From: Oscillospiraceae bacterium
GTDB lineage: Bacteria > Bacillota > Clostridia > Oscillospirales > Ruminococcaceae
NCBI GenBank assembly: GCA_024684395.1
Contig: JAIKWY010000198.1
Location: forward strand, 1-64,000
DNA: 64,000 nucleotides
Direction: 5' to 3'
Of the stretch, positions 53,051-63,917 are shown one piece after another; positions within the stretch are counted from its first letter, which is position 1, and each line of letters begins with the position of its first letter. Under the pieces are notes generated by a model, which saw only the letters and a list, made by a program, of their open reading frames with translations, had not been told where the DNA came from and searched no databases. A program made the position numbers and the translations under genes.

Positions 53051-54104
53051 GTTTGTTTGTGTGAGTGAATCTCCTGTCTGCGAAGGGCTCGAAGCTGTTG
53101 TCATCAAGGACGGGAATGCGTATTATTTCGGCCTGATGGACGATTACGGCGGCGGGGTCACGTTTATGCTGTGGCTCTGCAACCGTATTGCAGCGCCGGA
53201 GGACTGGGAGCCGGACAGAGGAGGCTCCTTTGTCTTGCCGCGGCGCTTCATCACGCACGATCCGGCGGGGATGGAGCTGGACGAGGAGTCCTTGCGCATC
53301 GTCTGGTATGCCGCCGGCGACTGTGCGGCGGTCTTTGACAAGGACGGACTGCTCGGGGCGATCCCGCAGTATGCGGTCATGGGCGAATGCACCGGCTATT
53401 CGCGCTATCTCCGCGAGCGCTGCCGCTACGGCTGGCCGCTCACGCAGAACGATGTAGACAGCGTCATGAGCTGGCTGCGCTTTGCTGACAAGCAGTGGAA
53501 CGCCATCCACAGCGAGGAGATCTGGAACCGGTTTGATTCGGCCTACCGCAGCGTCTACACGCAATTCGCCGGAGAGCCGGAGCATTACCTGCATCTGCAG
53601 CAGGATGCACTGCCCCACAGAAGGCTCTGGATGAGCCGGAAAGGGGGCATCTGCTACAACCTGACCGTCGGCATGGCGCAGCTTGAGCTGCCCTATGTCT
53701 GGCATGTATACGGCAAGGACTGGATGCCGCACGCCCGCATGGAGCTGGGCTTTGCCTGCAAGGCGGAGTGCGCGGACGCAGCCGGCCGGATGGTGCCTGT
53801 CATGGACATGGTGATCCAGATGCCGTGGAACGAGCGGGACTACCTCGGCCACGGGCATACCATCGACATCGACCCGACGGTGCTCCCGGGGTACACCGGG
53901 CTTCTGGTGCTCGATGCGGCGCAGATCAAGGGTATGCCCTGTCCGCCGCTGCCGGATATTTTGGGCTCACCAAGCCGCCTGCACTGGCTCGTGCCGATCA
54001 AGGCGCAGGAGATGCAGCAGATCCGCGCGGACGCTGAGAAGGGGCTGAAAAAGTTCCTGCGCAGCGTCTGGTTCCCGGAGGCGGTGCATATCTTTAATGG
54101 ATAA
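53040..54104 (+). CDS. Unknown protein, faint suppressor-of-fused-like features
   Basis: 354 residues, no signal or membrane segment; rich in Trp, Tyr and Met. The end (PSRLHWLVPIKAQEMQQI) and the middle (WMPHARMELGFACK) recall the bacterial SUFU/immunity-like domain, but the match is weak and offered only as a lead. The start lies inside plsY, so translation is probably coupled. Confidence 0.6.
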   Translation: MQNEFVCVSESPVCEGLEAVVIKDGNAYYFGLMDDYGGGVTFMLWLCNRIAAPEDWEPDRGGSFVLPRRFITHDPAGMELDEESLRIVWYAAGDCAAVFDKDGLLGAIPQYAVMGECTGYSRYLRERCRYGWPLTQNDVDSVMSWLRFADKQWNAIHSEEIWNRFDSAYRSVYTQFAGEPEHYLHLQQDALPHRRLWMSRKGGICYNLTVGMAQLELPYVWHVYGKDWMPHARMELGFACKAECADAAGRMVPVMDMVIQMPWNERDYLGHGHTIDIDPTVLPGYTGLLVLDAAQIKGMPCPPLPDILGSPSRLHWLVPIKAQEMQQIRADAEKGLKKFLRSVWFPEAVHIFNG

Positions 54105-54182
54105 GATCGGGCGTTTGCCATCTATAATCCGCCTATTTTCAACGCATGAATTTGTGCAGATGGCTGAATTTTCTGAAAACAC

Positions 54183-54210
54183 TTGCTTTTTCCTGTAAAG
54201 GTGGTAAAAT
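54183..54210 (+). promoter_or_regulatory. Promoter of groES-groEL
   Basis: TTGCTT (54183-54188), 16 bp, TAAAAT (54205-54210), directly before the CIRCE element. Confidence 0.75.
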
Positions 54211-54214
54211 AGAA

Positions 54215-54241
54215 TTAGCACTCAGAGAGAATGAGTGCTAA
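54215..54241. promoter_or_regulatory. CIRCE operator (HrcA binding site)
   Basis: TTAGCACTC-N9-GAGTGCTAA, a perfect match. It overlaps the predicted start point, so HrcA represses groES-groEL until heat shock. Confidence 0.97.
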
Positions 54242-54264
54242 CACTTCTTTGAGAAGTGTGCTAA

Positions 54265-54576
<312 letters not shown>

Positions 54577-54587
54577 GAGAATCCCAA

Positions 54588-56340
<1,753 letters not shown>

Positions 56341-56510
56341 GCCCGGAGCCCGGGCGGGCAGGTTGCTTCGCTAATTGAAAATGCACTGCTTCGTTTATCG
56401 CTTGCCCCCAATGCCTTGCGGCGAAGGGGGCAATGCTGTTTTTTCTTAGGACATCGCAGCAAGCTGCTCCTGTTTCTCTCTTCGGGGTTTCAGACGATGG
56501 TGCATATACA
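56341..56510 (+). repeat. Family R intergenic repeat, copy E (modules 1-4)
   Basis: The most complete copy: GCCCGG-AGC-CCGGGC, GGCAGGTTGCTTCG, TTGCCCCC/GGGGGCAA, ACATCGCAGC/GCTGCTCCTGT and GGGGTTTCAGACGATGGTGCA. Confidence 0.8.
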
Positions 56511-56593
56511 GTTTTCCCCCTGCTCCCGGATGTGGGAGCAGGGGGATGTTTTTCCATAAAGAAGCCAAAGATCGTTTTTTTGCTCAAGCTTTT

Positions 56594-56737
56594 TGAGGAC
56601 GATACTCCGTTTCAACAATCACAATGCCCCCCAATGGCTACGCCAAAGGGGGGCATAGTTATGCATTCTAAGACATCGCCGCTAAAGCGGCTCCTGTTTC
56701 ATGCTTCGGGGTTTCAGATTATGGTGCATCTATCTGC
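56594..56737 (+). repeat. Family R intergenic repeat, copy F (modules 2-4)
   Basis: Lacks module 1. Has GACGATACTCCGTTTCAAC as in copy D, then ATGCCCCCC/GGGGGGCAT, ACATCGCCGC/GCGGCTCCTGT and GGGGTTTCAGATTATGGTGCA. Confidence 0.75.
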
Positions 56738-56774
56738 TTTTCCCAAAAAACAATGCAAAGATGATTTTTTTGAT

Positions 56775-56857
56775 CAAACTTTTTTTCTCCAAAAAAAGTT
56801 TGTGGGAGTCCAGAGGGCAAAGCCCTCTGGTCGCTCGCCGCAGCGAGCGAAACCTCC
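56775..56857 (+). repeat. Family L triple-hairpin repeat, copy L2
   Basis: CAAACTTTTTTT/AAAAAAAGTTTG, CCAGAGGGC/GCCCTCTGG, TCGCTCG/CGAGCGA, then GAAACCTCC. It stops two bases from the minus-strand ATPase stop codon. Confidence 0.8.
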
Positions 56858-56859
56858 TT

Positions 56860-59448
56860 CTACTTCTTTCTCCGATACGTCACCAGAGAAGTGATGATCG
56901 GCACGGCGAAGGAGAAGCCCACTGCCTGCCAGAGGATCTTGCCGTAGAGCGGGGCTGTGCCGAAGATGCCGGCTGCCCACGGGAGCCAGATCGCTGCGGC
57001 GAGCATGGCGGCGGAGAGGAGCACGGCGCCGATCAGATTCCAGTTGGAGAAATAGCGCACGGTTAGCAGTGTGCCATGCTCCGACTTGCATTCAAAGACG
57101 TGGATGAGCTGCGAGGCGACGAGCGTCAGGAGAGCAGCGGTGCGGGCTTCCGTCAGGGTGCCGCCGAAGCGCAGCGCCGTGCTGAACGAGCCGAGCGTAC
57201 ACAGCCCGATCATGATGCCGCGCCAGACGATCCGGCTCATCAGACCATCCGCAAAGAAACTCTCGTCCGGTTTCCGGGGCGGGCGGCGCATGACATCCGG
57301 ATCCGGCGGCTCCAGTCCGAGGGCGATCGAGGGCAGACCGTCCGTTGCCAGATTCACCAGCAATATTTGCAGCGGCAGGAGCACCACGGGCATCCCCATG
57401 AGGATGCCGAGGAACATCGTGATGACCTCGCCGATGTTGCAGGAGAGCAGATAGCGCACGAATTTCCGGATATTCGCATAGATCGCCCGTCCCTGCTCCA
57501 CGGCGGAGACGAGGGTGGCGAGGTTGTCGTCCATGAGGATGACATCGGCAGCCTGCCGTGCGACATCGGTGCCGCTCTCGCCCATCGCAACGCCGACATC
57601 GGCTTCCTTGATGGCGGGGGCATCGTTCACGCCGTCGCCGGTCATCGTGACCACATGCCCGCAGCGCTTGAACGCCTGCACGAGCCGCAGCTTGTGCGCC
57701 GGATTGACCCGGGCGAAGACGGAGATCTGCGGCAGGCGGCGGTCGAGCTGATCATCCGTCATGAGGTCGAGCTCGTCGCCGGTGACAGCCTCCCCGCCCC
57801 GCAGGAGTCCTGCCTTGGCGGCGATGGCGGCGGCGGTATTCTTGTGGTCGCCGGTGATCATGACCGTGCGGACGGATGCCGCTGCGCAGGTGCGGATGGC
57901 TTCTCTTGCCTCCGGGCGGGGCGGGTCGAGCATCCCGCACATGCCAAGGAAGGTCATGCCATAGCGCTCTTCCAGGGCATTACAGCGCTTCTCCGCAAAG
58001 GCGAGCACCCGCAGCGCCTGCCCGGAGAGCGCTTCCGCCTGTGCGGTGATGCGGCCGCGCATCGTTTCGGTCAGAGGTATGTCGCCGCTCCCGGTGCGAA
58101 CAAAACTGCACCGCTCCAGGATGACATCGAGCGCACCCTTGGCGCAGAGCAGGCGGTCCTTGCCCTTTTGCAGGAGCACTGCCATGCAGCGTGTCTCGCT
58201 GTCGAAGGGCTCCTCCGAGATGCGCAGACAGCCGAGCGTCTGCTCCGAGATGCTGCCTTTCGCCGCTGCTACAAGGAGTGCCGTCTCGGTCGGGTCGCCG
58301 ACGGCCGTCCATGTCTTGCCGTCCTTCGTGGCTGCGATCTGGGCGTTGTTGCATAGCACGGCACATTGCAATAACGCCGCAAGTGCGGGCTCCTGCTTGG
58401 TGCTGACATGCTTTTTGTCGAGTAAGATCGAGCCCTCCCGCCGCAGTCCGCTGCCGGTGATGTCATAGACATGTTCATAGACGGCGATCTGCGTCACGGT
58501 CATGCGGTTCTCGGTGATGGTGCCGGTCTTGTCGGAGCAGATGACCGAGGTACAGCCGAGCGTTTCCACGCTGTGCAGGCGGTTGACGAGTGCCTTCTGG
58601 CGCATCATGCGGTTGACGGCGAGCGCCAGTGCGATCGTCACGGTCGCAGGCAGTCCCTCCGGGATGGCGGCAATGGCGATGGTGATGCCCGTCATGAGCA
58701 TGTCGAACACCGGCTCGCCCCGCAGGACGCCTGCGGCAAACACCGCCGCACAGACGCCCACACAGATGAGCGCCAGCACCTTTCCGAGCTCGCCGAGGCG
58801 CTTCTGGAGGGGCGTTTCGGTGCGCTCGATCGTGGAGAGCATCCCGGAGATCTGACCGACCTGCGTCTGTCTGCCGATGGCAAAGACCTCCGCCGTGCCG
58901 GTGCCCCGTGTGACGGCGGTACCGCTGTAGAGGATGTGGGGCTTGTGCAGTCCGGTGAGGTCGCTGTGGGCGTCGCCTTTGACCTTGGCGACGGGCTCCG
59001 CCTCGCCGGTGAGGATGGATTCATTGGCATAGAGCCGGCTCGCCGACAGCACAAGGCAGTCCGCCGGCACGCAGTCGCCCGCTTCCACGGCGATGACATC
59101 CCCCGGGACGAGCTGATCGGCTGGCAGCTCCTGCAAGCTGCCGTCCCGCCAGACACGGGCGGTGGGGGCGGTCATGTTCCGGAGCGTTTCGAGCGTTTTC
59201 TCGGTGCGGTATTCCTGCACGAAGCCCAAAACAGCATTGAGCAGCACGATGACGATGATCGTCACGGCGTCCGTCCATTCGCCGAGCAGCGCCGAGATCA
59301 CCGTGGCTGCCAGCAGAATGAGCACCATCGCATCCCGGAACTGTGACAGAAAAATACGCAGCGCACCGGGCGGTTTTGCCTGTGCGAGCGTGTTGGAGCC
59401 GTATTCCCGGCGGCGTTCTGCTGCCTGTGCAGCGGTCAGTCCTTTCAT
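56860..59448 (-). CDS. Calcium-translocating P-type ATPase (type IIA, SERCA-like)
   Basis: 862 residues with ten predicted membrane segments. The phosphorylated Asp lies in DKTGTIT; TGEAEPV (A domain), MITGDHKNTA and MTGDGVNDAPAI complete the catalytic set. IPEGLPATVTIAL in M4 and NLATDGLPSIALGLE in M6 supply ion ligands as in bacterial Ca2+ exporters. Exports Ca2+ from the cytoplasm. GGAGGG precedes the ATG; no clear promoter was seen after the terminator at 59511-59536. Confidence 0.93.
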   Translation of the reverse strand: MKGLTAAQAAERRREYGSNTLAQAKPPGALRIFLSQFRDAMVLILLAATVISALLGEWTDAVTIIVIVLLNAVLGFVQEYRTEKTLETLRNMTAPTARVWRDGSLQELPADQLVPGDVIAVEAGDCVPADCLVLSASRLYANESILTGEAEPVAKVKGDAHSDLTGLHKPHILYSGTAVTRGTGTAEVFAIGRQTQVGQISGMLSTIERTETPLQKRLGELGKVLALICVGVCAAVFAAGVLRGEPVFDMLMTGITIAIAAIPEGLPATVTIALALAVNRMMRQKALVNRLHSVETLGCTSVICSDKTGTITENRMTVTQIAVYEHVYDITGSGLRREGSILLDKKHVSTKQEPALAALLQCAVLCNNAQIAATKDGKTWTAVGDPTETALLVAAAKGSISEQTLGCLRISEEPFDSETRCMAVLLQKGKDRLLCAKGALDVILERCSFVRTGSGDIPLTETMRGRITAQAEALSGQALRVLAFAEKRCNALEERYGMTFLGMCGMLDPPRPEAREAIRTCAAASVRTVMITGDHKNTAAAIAAKAGLLRGGEAVTGDELDLMTDDQLDRRLPQISVFARVNPAHKLRLVQAFKRCGHVVTMTGDGVNDAPAIKEADVGVAMGESGTDVARQAADVILMDDNLATLVSAVEQGRAIYANIRKFVRYLLSCNIGEVITMFLGILMGMPVVLLPLQILLVNLATDGLPSIALGLEPPDPDVMRRPPRKPDESFFADGLMSRIVWRGIMIGLCTLGSFSTALRFGGTLTEARTAALLTLVASQLIHVFECKSEHGTLLTVRYFSNWNLIGAVLLSAAMLAAAIWLPWAAGIFGTAPLYGKILWQAVGFSFAVPIITSLVTYRRKK

Positions 59449-59510
59449 CCCGATCCCTCCTTCGCCTGTGCGGTCTGAGGCATTCTATGCGGGGAAAAGG
59501 GGGAATATGA

Positions 59511-59536
59511 CAAAAACCGGAGCCGAGGGGCTCCGG
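59511..59536 (-). terminator. Terminator of the dockerin protein gene
   Basis: Minus-strand CCGGAGCC-CCTC-GGCTCCGG followed by TTTTTG. Confidence 0.85.
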
Positions 59537-59545
59537 TTCTGTGCT

Positions 59546-60385
59546 TTATTTGATGAGATCGGTCAGCTTCACATCCTGTCCGGCGCCGACGGCGGCTGCA
59601 TAGATCAGCACGACTGCGGCATCACTGGCGTTGAGCAGATGATCGCCGTTGACATCGGCGGCATCCTCCTGCGCACCGGTCAGACCTGTTTTGCCCGATG
59701 CACCGATGCCGGAAGCGCCAATGAGGATCTTTGCGGCATCGGAGGCATTGGCCTTGCTGTCATTATTGAGATCGCCGAGCGTGGCAAGCGTCCCGGTCAC
59801 CTTGTAGTTGTTGAGCGGGGTCAGGTTCGTTGTTAGGTAGTCCCGGCCGTAGCTGACAAATTTATGGCTTTCCAGTTCGTTCCGGATCGCAGTATACTGC
59901 GATCTTGAAACGTTCTGGTCGTTGATCTTATAGTAGGGGGAGCTTTCTGCGCCTTCACTGTCCAGGAATTTCTGCGTCAGTTCCAGTGCGCCGCAGCGGT
60001 AGATATAGCGCTCCTCGTAAAAATAGCCCATTGAGGTATAGCCATAAAGCAGCTCGTTGTTCGTCATATCGATCCGCATATACCCGGAGTCGCCCAATGT
60101 GCCAAGCTCTACAGTCTTGCCGTGATAATAGGTATAGACCTTGACTTTTGAGATATGGGCGCCGGAGTCCGAGATCATCAGCTCCGGGATCCCGTCACCA
60201 AGAATGTCCGCTAAGCTGTATTTGATGGCAGATAATTCATCTGTTGAGGTGGTCTTGTTGGCATTGAGGAGTTGCTGGTAGGCCGTGCGCCATGCATCCG
60301 TGGCGGCATTGGCCGGCAGCGAAGTGGTCATGGGGGTGAGCATCGCCATGGCAAGCATGGCGGCGGTCAGTCTGGATAGTTTCAT
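59546..60385 (-). CDS. Secreted dockerin-containing protein
   Basis: 279 residues from ATG 60385, which follows AAGGAAGG. A signal peptide covers about 1-27 (ANAA). Residues 28-200 are an uncharacterised domain with a GDGIPELMISDS stretch of the FG-GAP/VCBS-like kind. A C-terminal type I dockerin (about 203-267) shows both loops, DLNNDSKANASD and DVNGDHLLNASD. No enzyme motif was recognised. It lies 34 bp after the diguanylate cyclase gene, so both may be on one transcript. Confidence 0.85.
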   Translation of the reverse strand: MKLSRLTAAMLAMAMLTPMTTSLPANAATDAWRTAYQQLLNANKTTSTDELSAIKYSLADILGDGIPELMISDSGAHISKVKVYTYYHGKTVELGTLGDSGYMRIDMTNNELLYGYTSMGYFYEERYIYRCGALELTQKFLDSEGAESSPYYKINDQNVSRSQYTAIRNELESHKFVSYGRDYLTTNLTPLNNYKVTGTLATLGDLNNDSKANASDAAKILIGASGIGASGKTGLTGAQEDAADVNGDHLLNASDAAVVLIYAAAVGAGQDVKLTDLIK

Positions 60386-60419
60386 GGAAGAGCCTTCCTT
60401 TCCTTGGGCTTGGTATGGA

Positions 60420-61502
60420 TCATGTACCGCGGCGTTTCTTTCCGGTCTCTCTGTAATAGCGCTCCTTATCTTCATAGAGCATCGCATCTGCCTCCTTGTA
60501 GAGACTGTCGAGCGCCCGGGGCGTGGCGGAATAGCACCAGCCGATCGAGCAGCTGTAATCGGTCTCAGCGAGGGCAGAGCGGAGCTTTTCGGTCAGGGAA
60601 TCGAGCTCCTCACGGCTGTTTTTAAGGCAGAGGATCGCGAACTCATCGCCGCCGATCCGGTAGACGCGCTGATTGCGGGTCGTACAGCTCAGGAAGCATT
60701 TGCCGAGTGCTGCAAGTGCCGCATCGCCTGCGATATGGCCGTTCTTGTCGTTGATCTCCTTGAGACCGTTCATGTCGAGGGCGACCAGTGCCGTGATGGA
60801 TTCCGCAAATTTCTGGGAATCGGCATTGTAGGTCTGCCGGTTCAGAAGCCCGGTCAGGACATCCCGCTTGGTCATCTGATGCAGGATAAACACGTAGTAC
60901 ACAAACACGTCAACGGCGATCGTCAGGCTGAACCACTGGTTGAAATCCTCCCAGAAGAACAGCGGGATGATGAAGCAGATCACGCTGGTGACAAGCATGA
61001 ATGCGATAATGGTCGTGTCCTCACGCGCTGTCTTGCCGAAGCGCCGGATGAGCCGCCAGAGCAGGTAGAGAATGTAGAAGGCGGCGACTGCATAGGGCAG
61101 ATAACCGAGCGGCCCGCGCTGGAAGGAATTGACATCCTCCAGGAAGTAAAACACGATCTTGGTCGGGATGGAAATGCCGCACAGGACGATGTTGATAATG
61201 GCAGGTATCGCCAGATAGAACCGGCTTTCCCGGAATAAAATGCGCACCACGACCAGCAGGATCAAAGATACAAGGCTGTAGTTGATAAATGTCAGAATGG
61301 AGCGCATGATGGAGAAGGTCGGCATGCTGCCGTAGATCTCTTCGGCATATTGTCCCACGGAAAGGACGCAGAGCAGTGTGATGACCGCATAGAGCGAGCC
61401 GACGGTGTGGCGTTCGAGGTGGATGTTTGACTGGAGCAGCAAAGCGATGCCTGTGACCATAACGAGGAGGCCCCAGTTATCACGCAGAAATTCCATTACC
61501 AT
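60420..61502 (-). CDS. Membrane-bound diguanylate cyclase (GGDEF)
   Basis: 360 residues. Six or more membrane segments (about 10-208) form the sensor part, then a GGDEF domain with an intact G284-G-D-E-F288. The inhibitory RxxD site five residues upstream is absent (TRNQ at 275-278), so product feedback through that site is not expected. DVLTGLLNR marks the domain start. Makes cyclic-di-GMP. AGGAGGG precedes the start. Confidence 0.92.
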   Translation of the reverse strand: MVMEFLRDNWGLLVMVTGIALLLQSNIHLERHTVGSLYAVITLLCVLSVGQYAEEIYGSMPTFSIMRSILTFINYSLVSLILLVVVRILFRESRFYLAIPAIINIVLCGISIPTKIVFYFLEDVNSFQRGPLGYLPYAVAAFYILYLLWRLIRRFGKTAREDTTIIAFMLVTSVICFIIPLFFWEDFNQWFSLTIAVDVFVYYVFILHQMTKRDVLTGLLNRQTYNADSQKFAESITALVALDMNGLKEINDKNGHIAGDAALAALGKCFLSCTTRNQRVYRIGGDEFAILCLKNSREELDSLTEKLRSALAETDYSCSIGWCYSATPRALDSLYKEADAMLYEDKERYYRETGKKRRGT

Positions 61503-61551
61503 ACTTTCATCCCTCCTTTTGTCATGGTGAGCGGCGGTTGAATGGGGGGGC

Positions 61552-62319
61552 TTACTGATTCTTCTGGTAGATGAGGTTCAGTCCCTTGAGCAGGAGATCA
61601 TCGTCGAGGATGATGCCCTCACGGCGGCAAAGAGGTGTGATCACGCCTGCAAGTCCGCCGGTGGCAACGACCGTGCAGCGCTCGCCGAGCTCCTCCTCGA
61701 TGCGCTCGATCATGCCGTCGAGGGCGCTGGCATTGGCATACATGATGCCGCTCTTCATGCAGTCCACGGTATTGGTGCCGATGACGTGCTTGGGCGCTTC
61801 AAAGGCGATCTTCGGGAGCTGGGAGGTGCGGCTGACGAGTGCGTCGGTCGAAACGGCAACGCCCGTCATGATGACGCCGCCGAGGTAGCGCTTCTTGCTG
61901 TCGATGACCGAGAGCGTGGTTGCCGTGCCCATGTCGATGACGATGAGCGGCAGGCTGTATTCATGGATACCGGCAACGGCATCCACCACAAGGTCACTGC
62001 CGAGCTGGGCGGGGTTGTCGATCACAATGGAAAGCCCGGTCTTGATGCCGGGACCGACGATCATCGCTTCCACGCCGGTATACTTCCGGATGCCCTGGCG
62101 GAGCGTCGATGTCACAGAGGGCACGACCGAGGAGATGATCGCCTCGGTGATCTGCTCCGGGCTGATCCGGTACATGTCGAGCGCCATCCGGATGCGGGTG
62201 ATGTATTCGAGATCGGTCGCCTGCTGGTTGGTGGAGACGCGCTCCCGGAACAGGATGCTGTCGCCGTCAAAGCAGCCGAGGACAATGTTGGTGTTTCCTA
62301 CGTCAATTGCTAAAAGCAT
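61552..62319 (-). CDS. coaX: Type III pantothenate kinase
   Basis: 255 residues. First step of CoA synthesis from pantothenate. DVGNTNIVLG (phosphate loop), GPGIKTGLSI and DMGTATTLSVID are the ASKHA-fold signatures of CoaX. It follows the fumarase subunit gene by 18 bp and precedes the cyclase gene. Confidence 0.95.
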   Translation of the reverse strand: MLLAIDVGNTNIVLGCFDGDSILFRERVSTNQQATDLEYITRIRMALDMYRISPEQITEAIISSVVPSVTSTLRQGIRKYTGVEAMIVGPGIKTGLSIVIDNPAQLGSDLVVDAVAGIHEYSLPLIVIDMGTATTLSVIDSKKRYLGGVIMTGVAVSTDALVSRTSQLPKIAFEAPKHVIGTNTVDCMKSGIMYANASALDGMIERIEEELGERCTVVATGGLAGVITPLCRREGIILDDDLLLKGLNLIYQKNQ

Positions 62320-62337
62320 GGGTATGACCTCCGATAA

Positions 62338-63180
62338 TTATAGTACGATCTCCGCATGGCGGGTCACATGACACCCGACGTTGACGGAGACGGGCAGTCC
62401 GGCGATGTGGGTCGGTCCCTGCTCGATGTTGACATAGAGCGCCGTGCAGGTGCCGCCGAAGCCCTGCGGGCCGATGCCGAGCTTGTTGACCTCGGCGAGG
62501 ATGGCGGCTTCCATCTCTGCATAGTAGGGATCGGGATTGCGGACGGCTGCGTCACGGCAGAGCGCCTTTTTCGCCAGCAGTGCGCATTCCTCGAAGTTGC
62601 CGCCGATGCCGACGCCGAGCACCATCGGCGGGCAGGGGTTGCTGCCTGCCTTCGATACGGCATCGACCACCCAGCGGATGATGTCCTCCCGCCCGGAGGC
62701 AGGGGTCAGCATTTGCAGGCGGGACATGTTCTCACTGCCGAAGCCCTTGGGACAGACGGTGATCTTCATATTATCGCCCTCGACCAGATCGAGATGGATC
62801 ACGGCGGGGGTATTGTCGCCGGTATTCACACGCTGCAGCGGGTCGCCGACCACGGAGCAGCGCAGGTAGCCCTCGGTATAGCCCTTGTGGACACCGGCAT
62901 CGACTGCCTCCCGGAGGGTGCCGCCGGTGATATGGACATCCTGCCCCAGCTCGATGAAGACGACCGCCATGCCGGTATCCTGGCAGATGGGGAGATCCTC
63001 CTCACGGGCTGCCTGTAGATTGGCGATCAGGTCGTCAAAGACCGCCTTGCCGACCGTGGACTGCTCCTCGGCGGCGGCTTCATGGATGCGGGCTTCCAGA
63101 TTCTGGGGAAGGATCTTGTTTGCCTTGATGCACAGGGCTGCAACGGCTTCTGTGATCTGGGCAGCGGTTATTTCTTTCAT
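62338..63180 (-). CDS. Fumarate hydratase class I, alpha subunit
   Basis: 280 residues from ATG 63180, six bases after GAGGTGA; a GTG nine bases upstream is part of that site. PICQDTG, GFGSENMS, GVGIGGNFEEC and GFGGTCTALYV include the cluster cysteines. Together with a beta subunit it would interconvert fumarate and malate (or tartrate in related enzymes). No beta subunit follows; the next gene is coaX. Confidence 0.9.
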   Translation of the reverse strand: MKEITAAQITEAVAALCIKANKILPQNLEARIHEAAAEEQSTVGKAVFDDLIANLQAAREEDLPICQDTGMAVVFIELGQDVHITGGTLREAVDAGVHKGYTEGYLRCSVVGDPLQRVNTGDNTPAVIHLDLVEGDNMKITVCPKGFGSENMSRLQMLTPASGREDIIRWVVDAVSKAGSNPCPPMVLGVGIGGNFEECALLAKKALCRDAAVRNPDPYYAEMEAAILAEVNKLGIGPQGFGGTCTALYVNIEQGPTHIAGLPVSVNVGCHVTRHAEIVL

Positions 63181-63215
63181 GGGTTTCACCTCATTTTGAT
63201 ATCATTCAGATCAAA

Positions 63216-63917
63216 TCAGTTCTGCTGCCGGTCGAGATCCTGATACTGCATATCACTCAGCATATCCGCATACGGATCCTCCACGGGTTCGCCGGGGTCG
63301 GGGACGCTGCGGTCGGTGAGCTGCTGCTTCGGGATGGCATCCGGTTCGGGCTGCATGTCGCTGAGCAGATCGGGGTATTCGTTTTCCTCATGCCTGCCGG
63401 GCAAAGGAACGGTGCGCTCGTTGGACATCTCGTCCCGCAGCACCCTGACCTCGATCATGTGGAACTCCGGATAGGCGGGATGCGTGATGACATAGCGCCG
63501 GGAGCGCTCGTGGAAGACCGTCAGGATGCTCAGCGACACGATCGGCAGGATGAGCGTGAACAGGTCTGTCCAGTCGCCCATGAACAGCGCCTCCACCAGA
63601 AAGAACGGCAGCAGAAACGCCGGTATCATCATGCTTTTCAGGAACAGCAGACAGAACAGATCTGCCACATAGATCGCCAGCGACGCCCAGAACAGAAAGG
63701 CGAGCGGCTCGTGCTCGAGCAGCGCCCCGAGGTCATTCAGCACGAGCGGGATCGCTGCGAGCATGTAGACGAAGCGCTGGATCAGCATGTGCGTTTTCTT
63801 CGACTGGCAGATCTTCCGGACGGCGTGGTATTCCCGCACGGCATCCTTTGCCTCAAATTCATCCTTGGACAGGACGGTCAGGACGCCTGTCTCATAGGCA
63901 TCTTGCGGGATGATCAT
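63216..63917 (-). CDS. Membrane protein of unknown function
   Basis: 233 residues. About four membrane segments (roughly 45-135) lie between a charged N-terminal region and an acidic tail of about 75 residues. The tail holds two related motifs, YPDLLSDMQ and YADMLSDMQ. No family recognised. The start overlaps the stop of the preceding gene as ATGA. It ends 36 bp before the fumarase start. Confidence 0.7.
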   Translation of the reverse strand: MIIPQDAYETGVLTVLSKDEFEAKDAVREYHAVRKICQSKKTHMLIQRFVYMLAAIPLVLNDLGALLEHEPLAFLFWASLAIYVADLFCLLFLKSMMIPAFLLPFFLVEALFMGDWTDLFTLILPIVSLSILTVFHERSRRYVITHPAYPEFHMIEVRVLRDEMSNERTVPLPGRHEENEYPDLLSDMQPEPDAIPKQQLTDRSVPDPGEPVEDPYADMLSDMQYQDLDRQQN

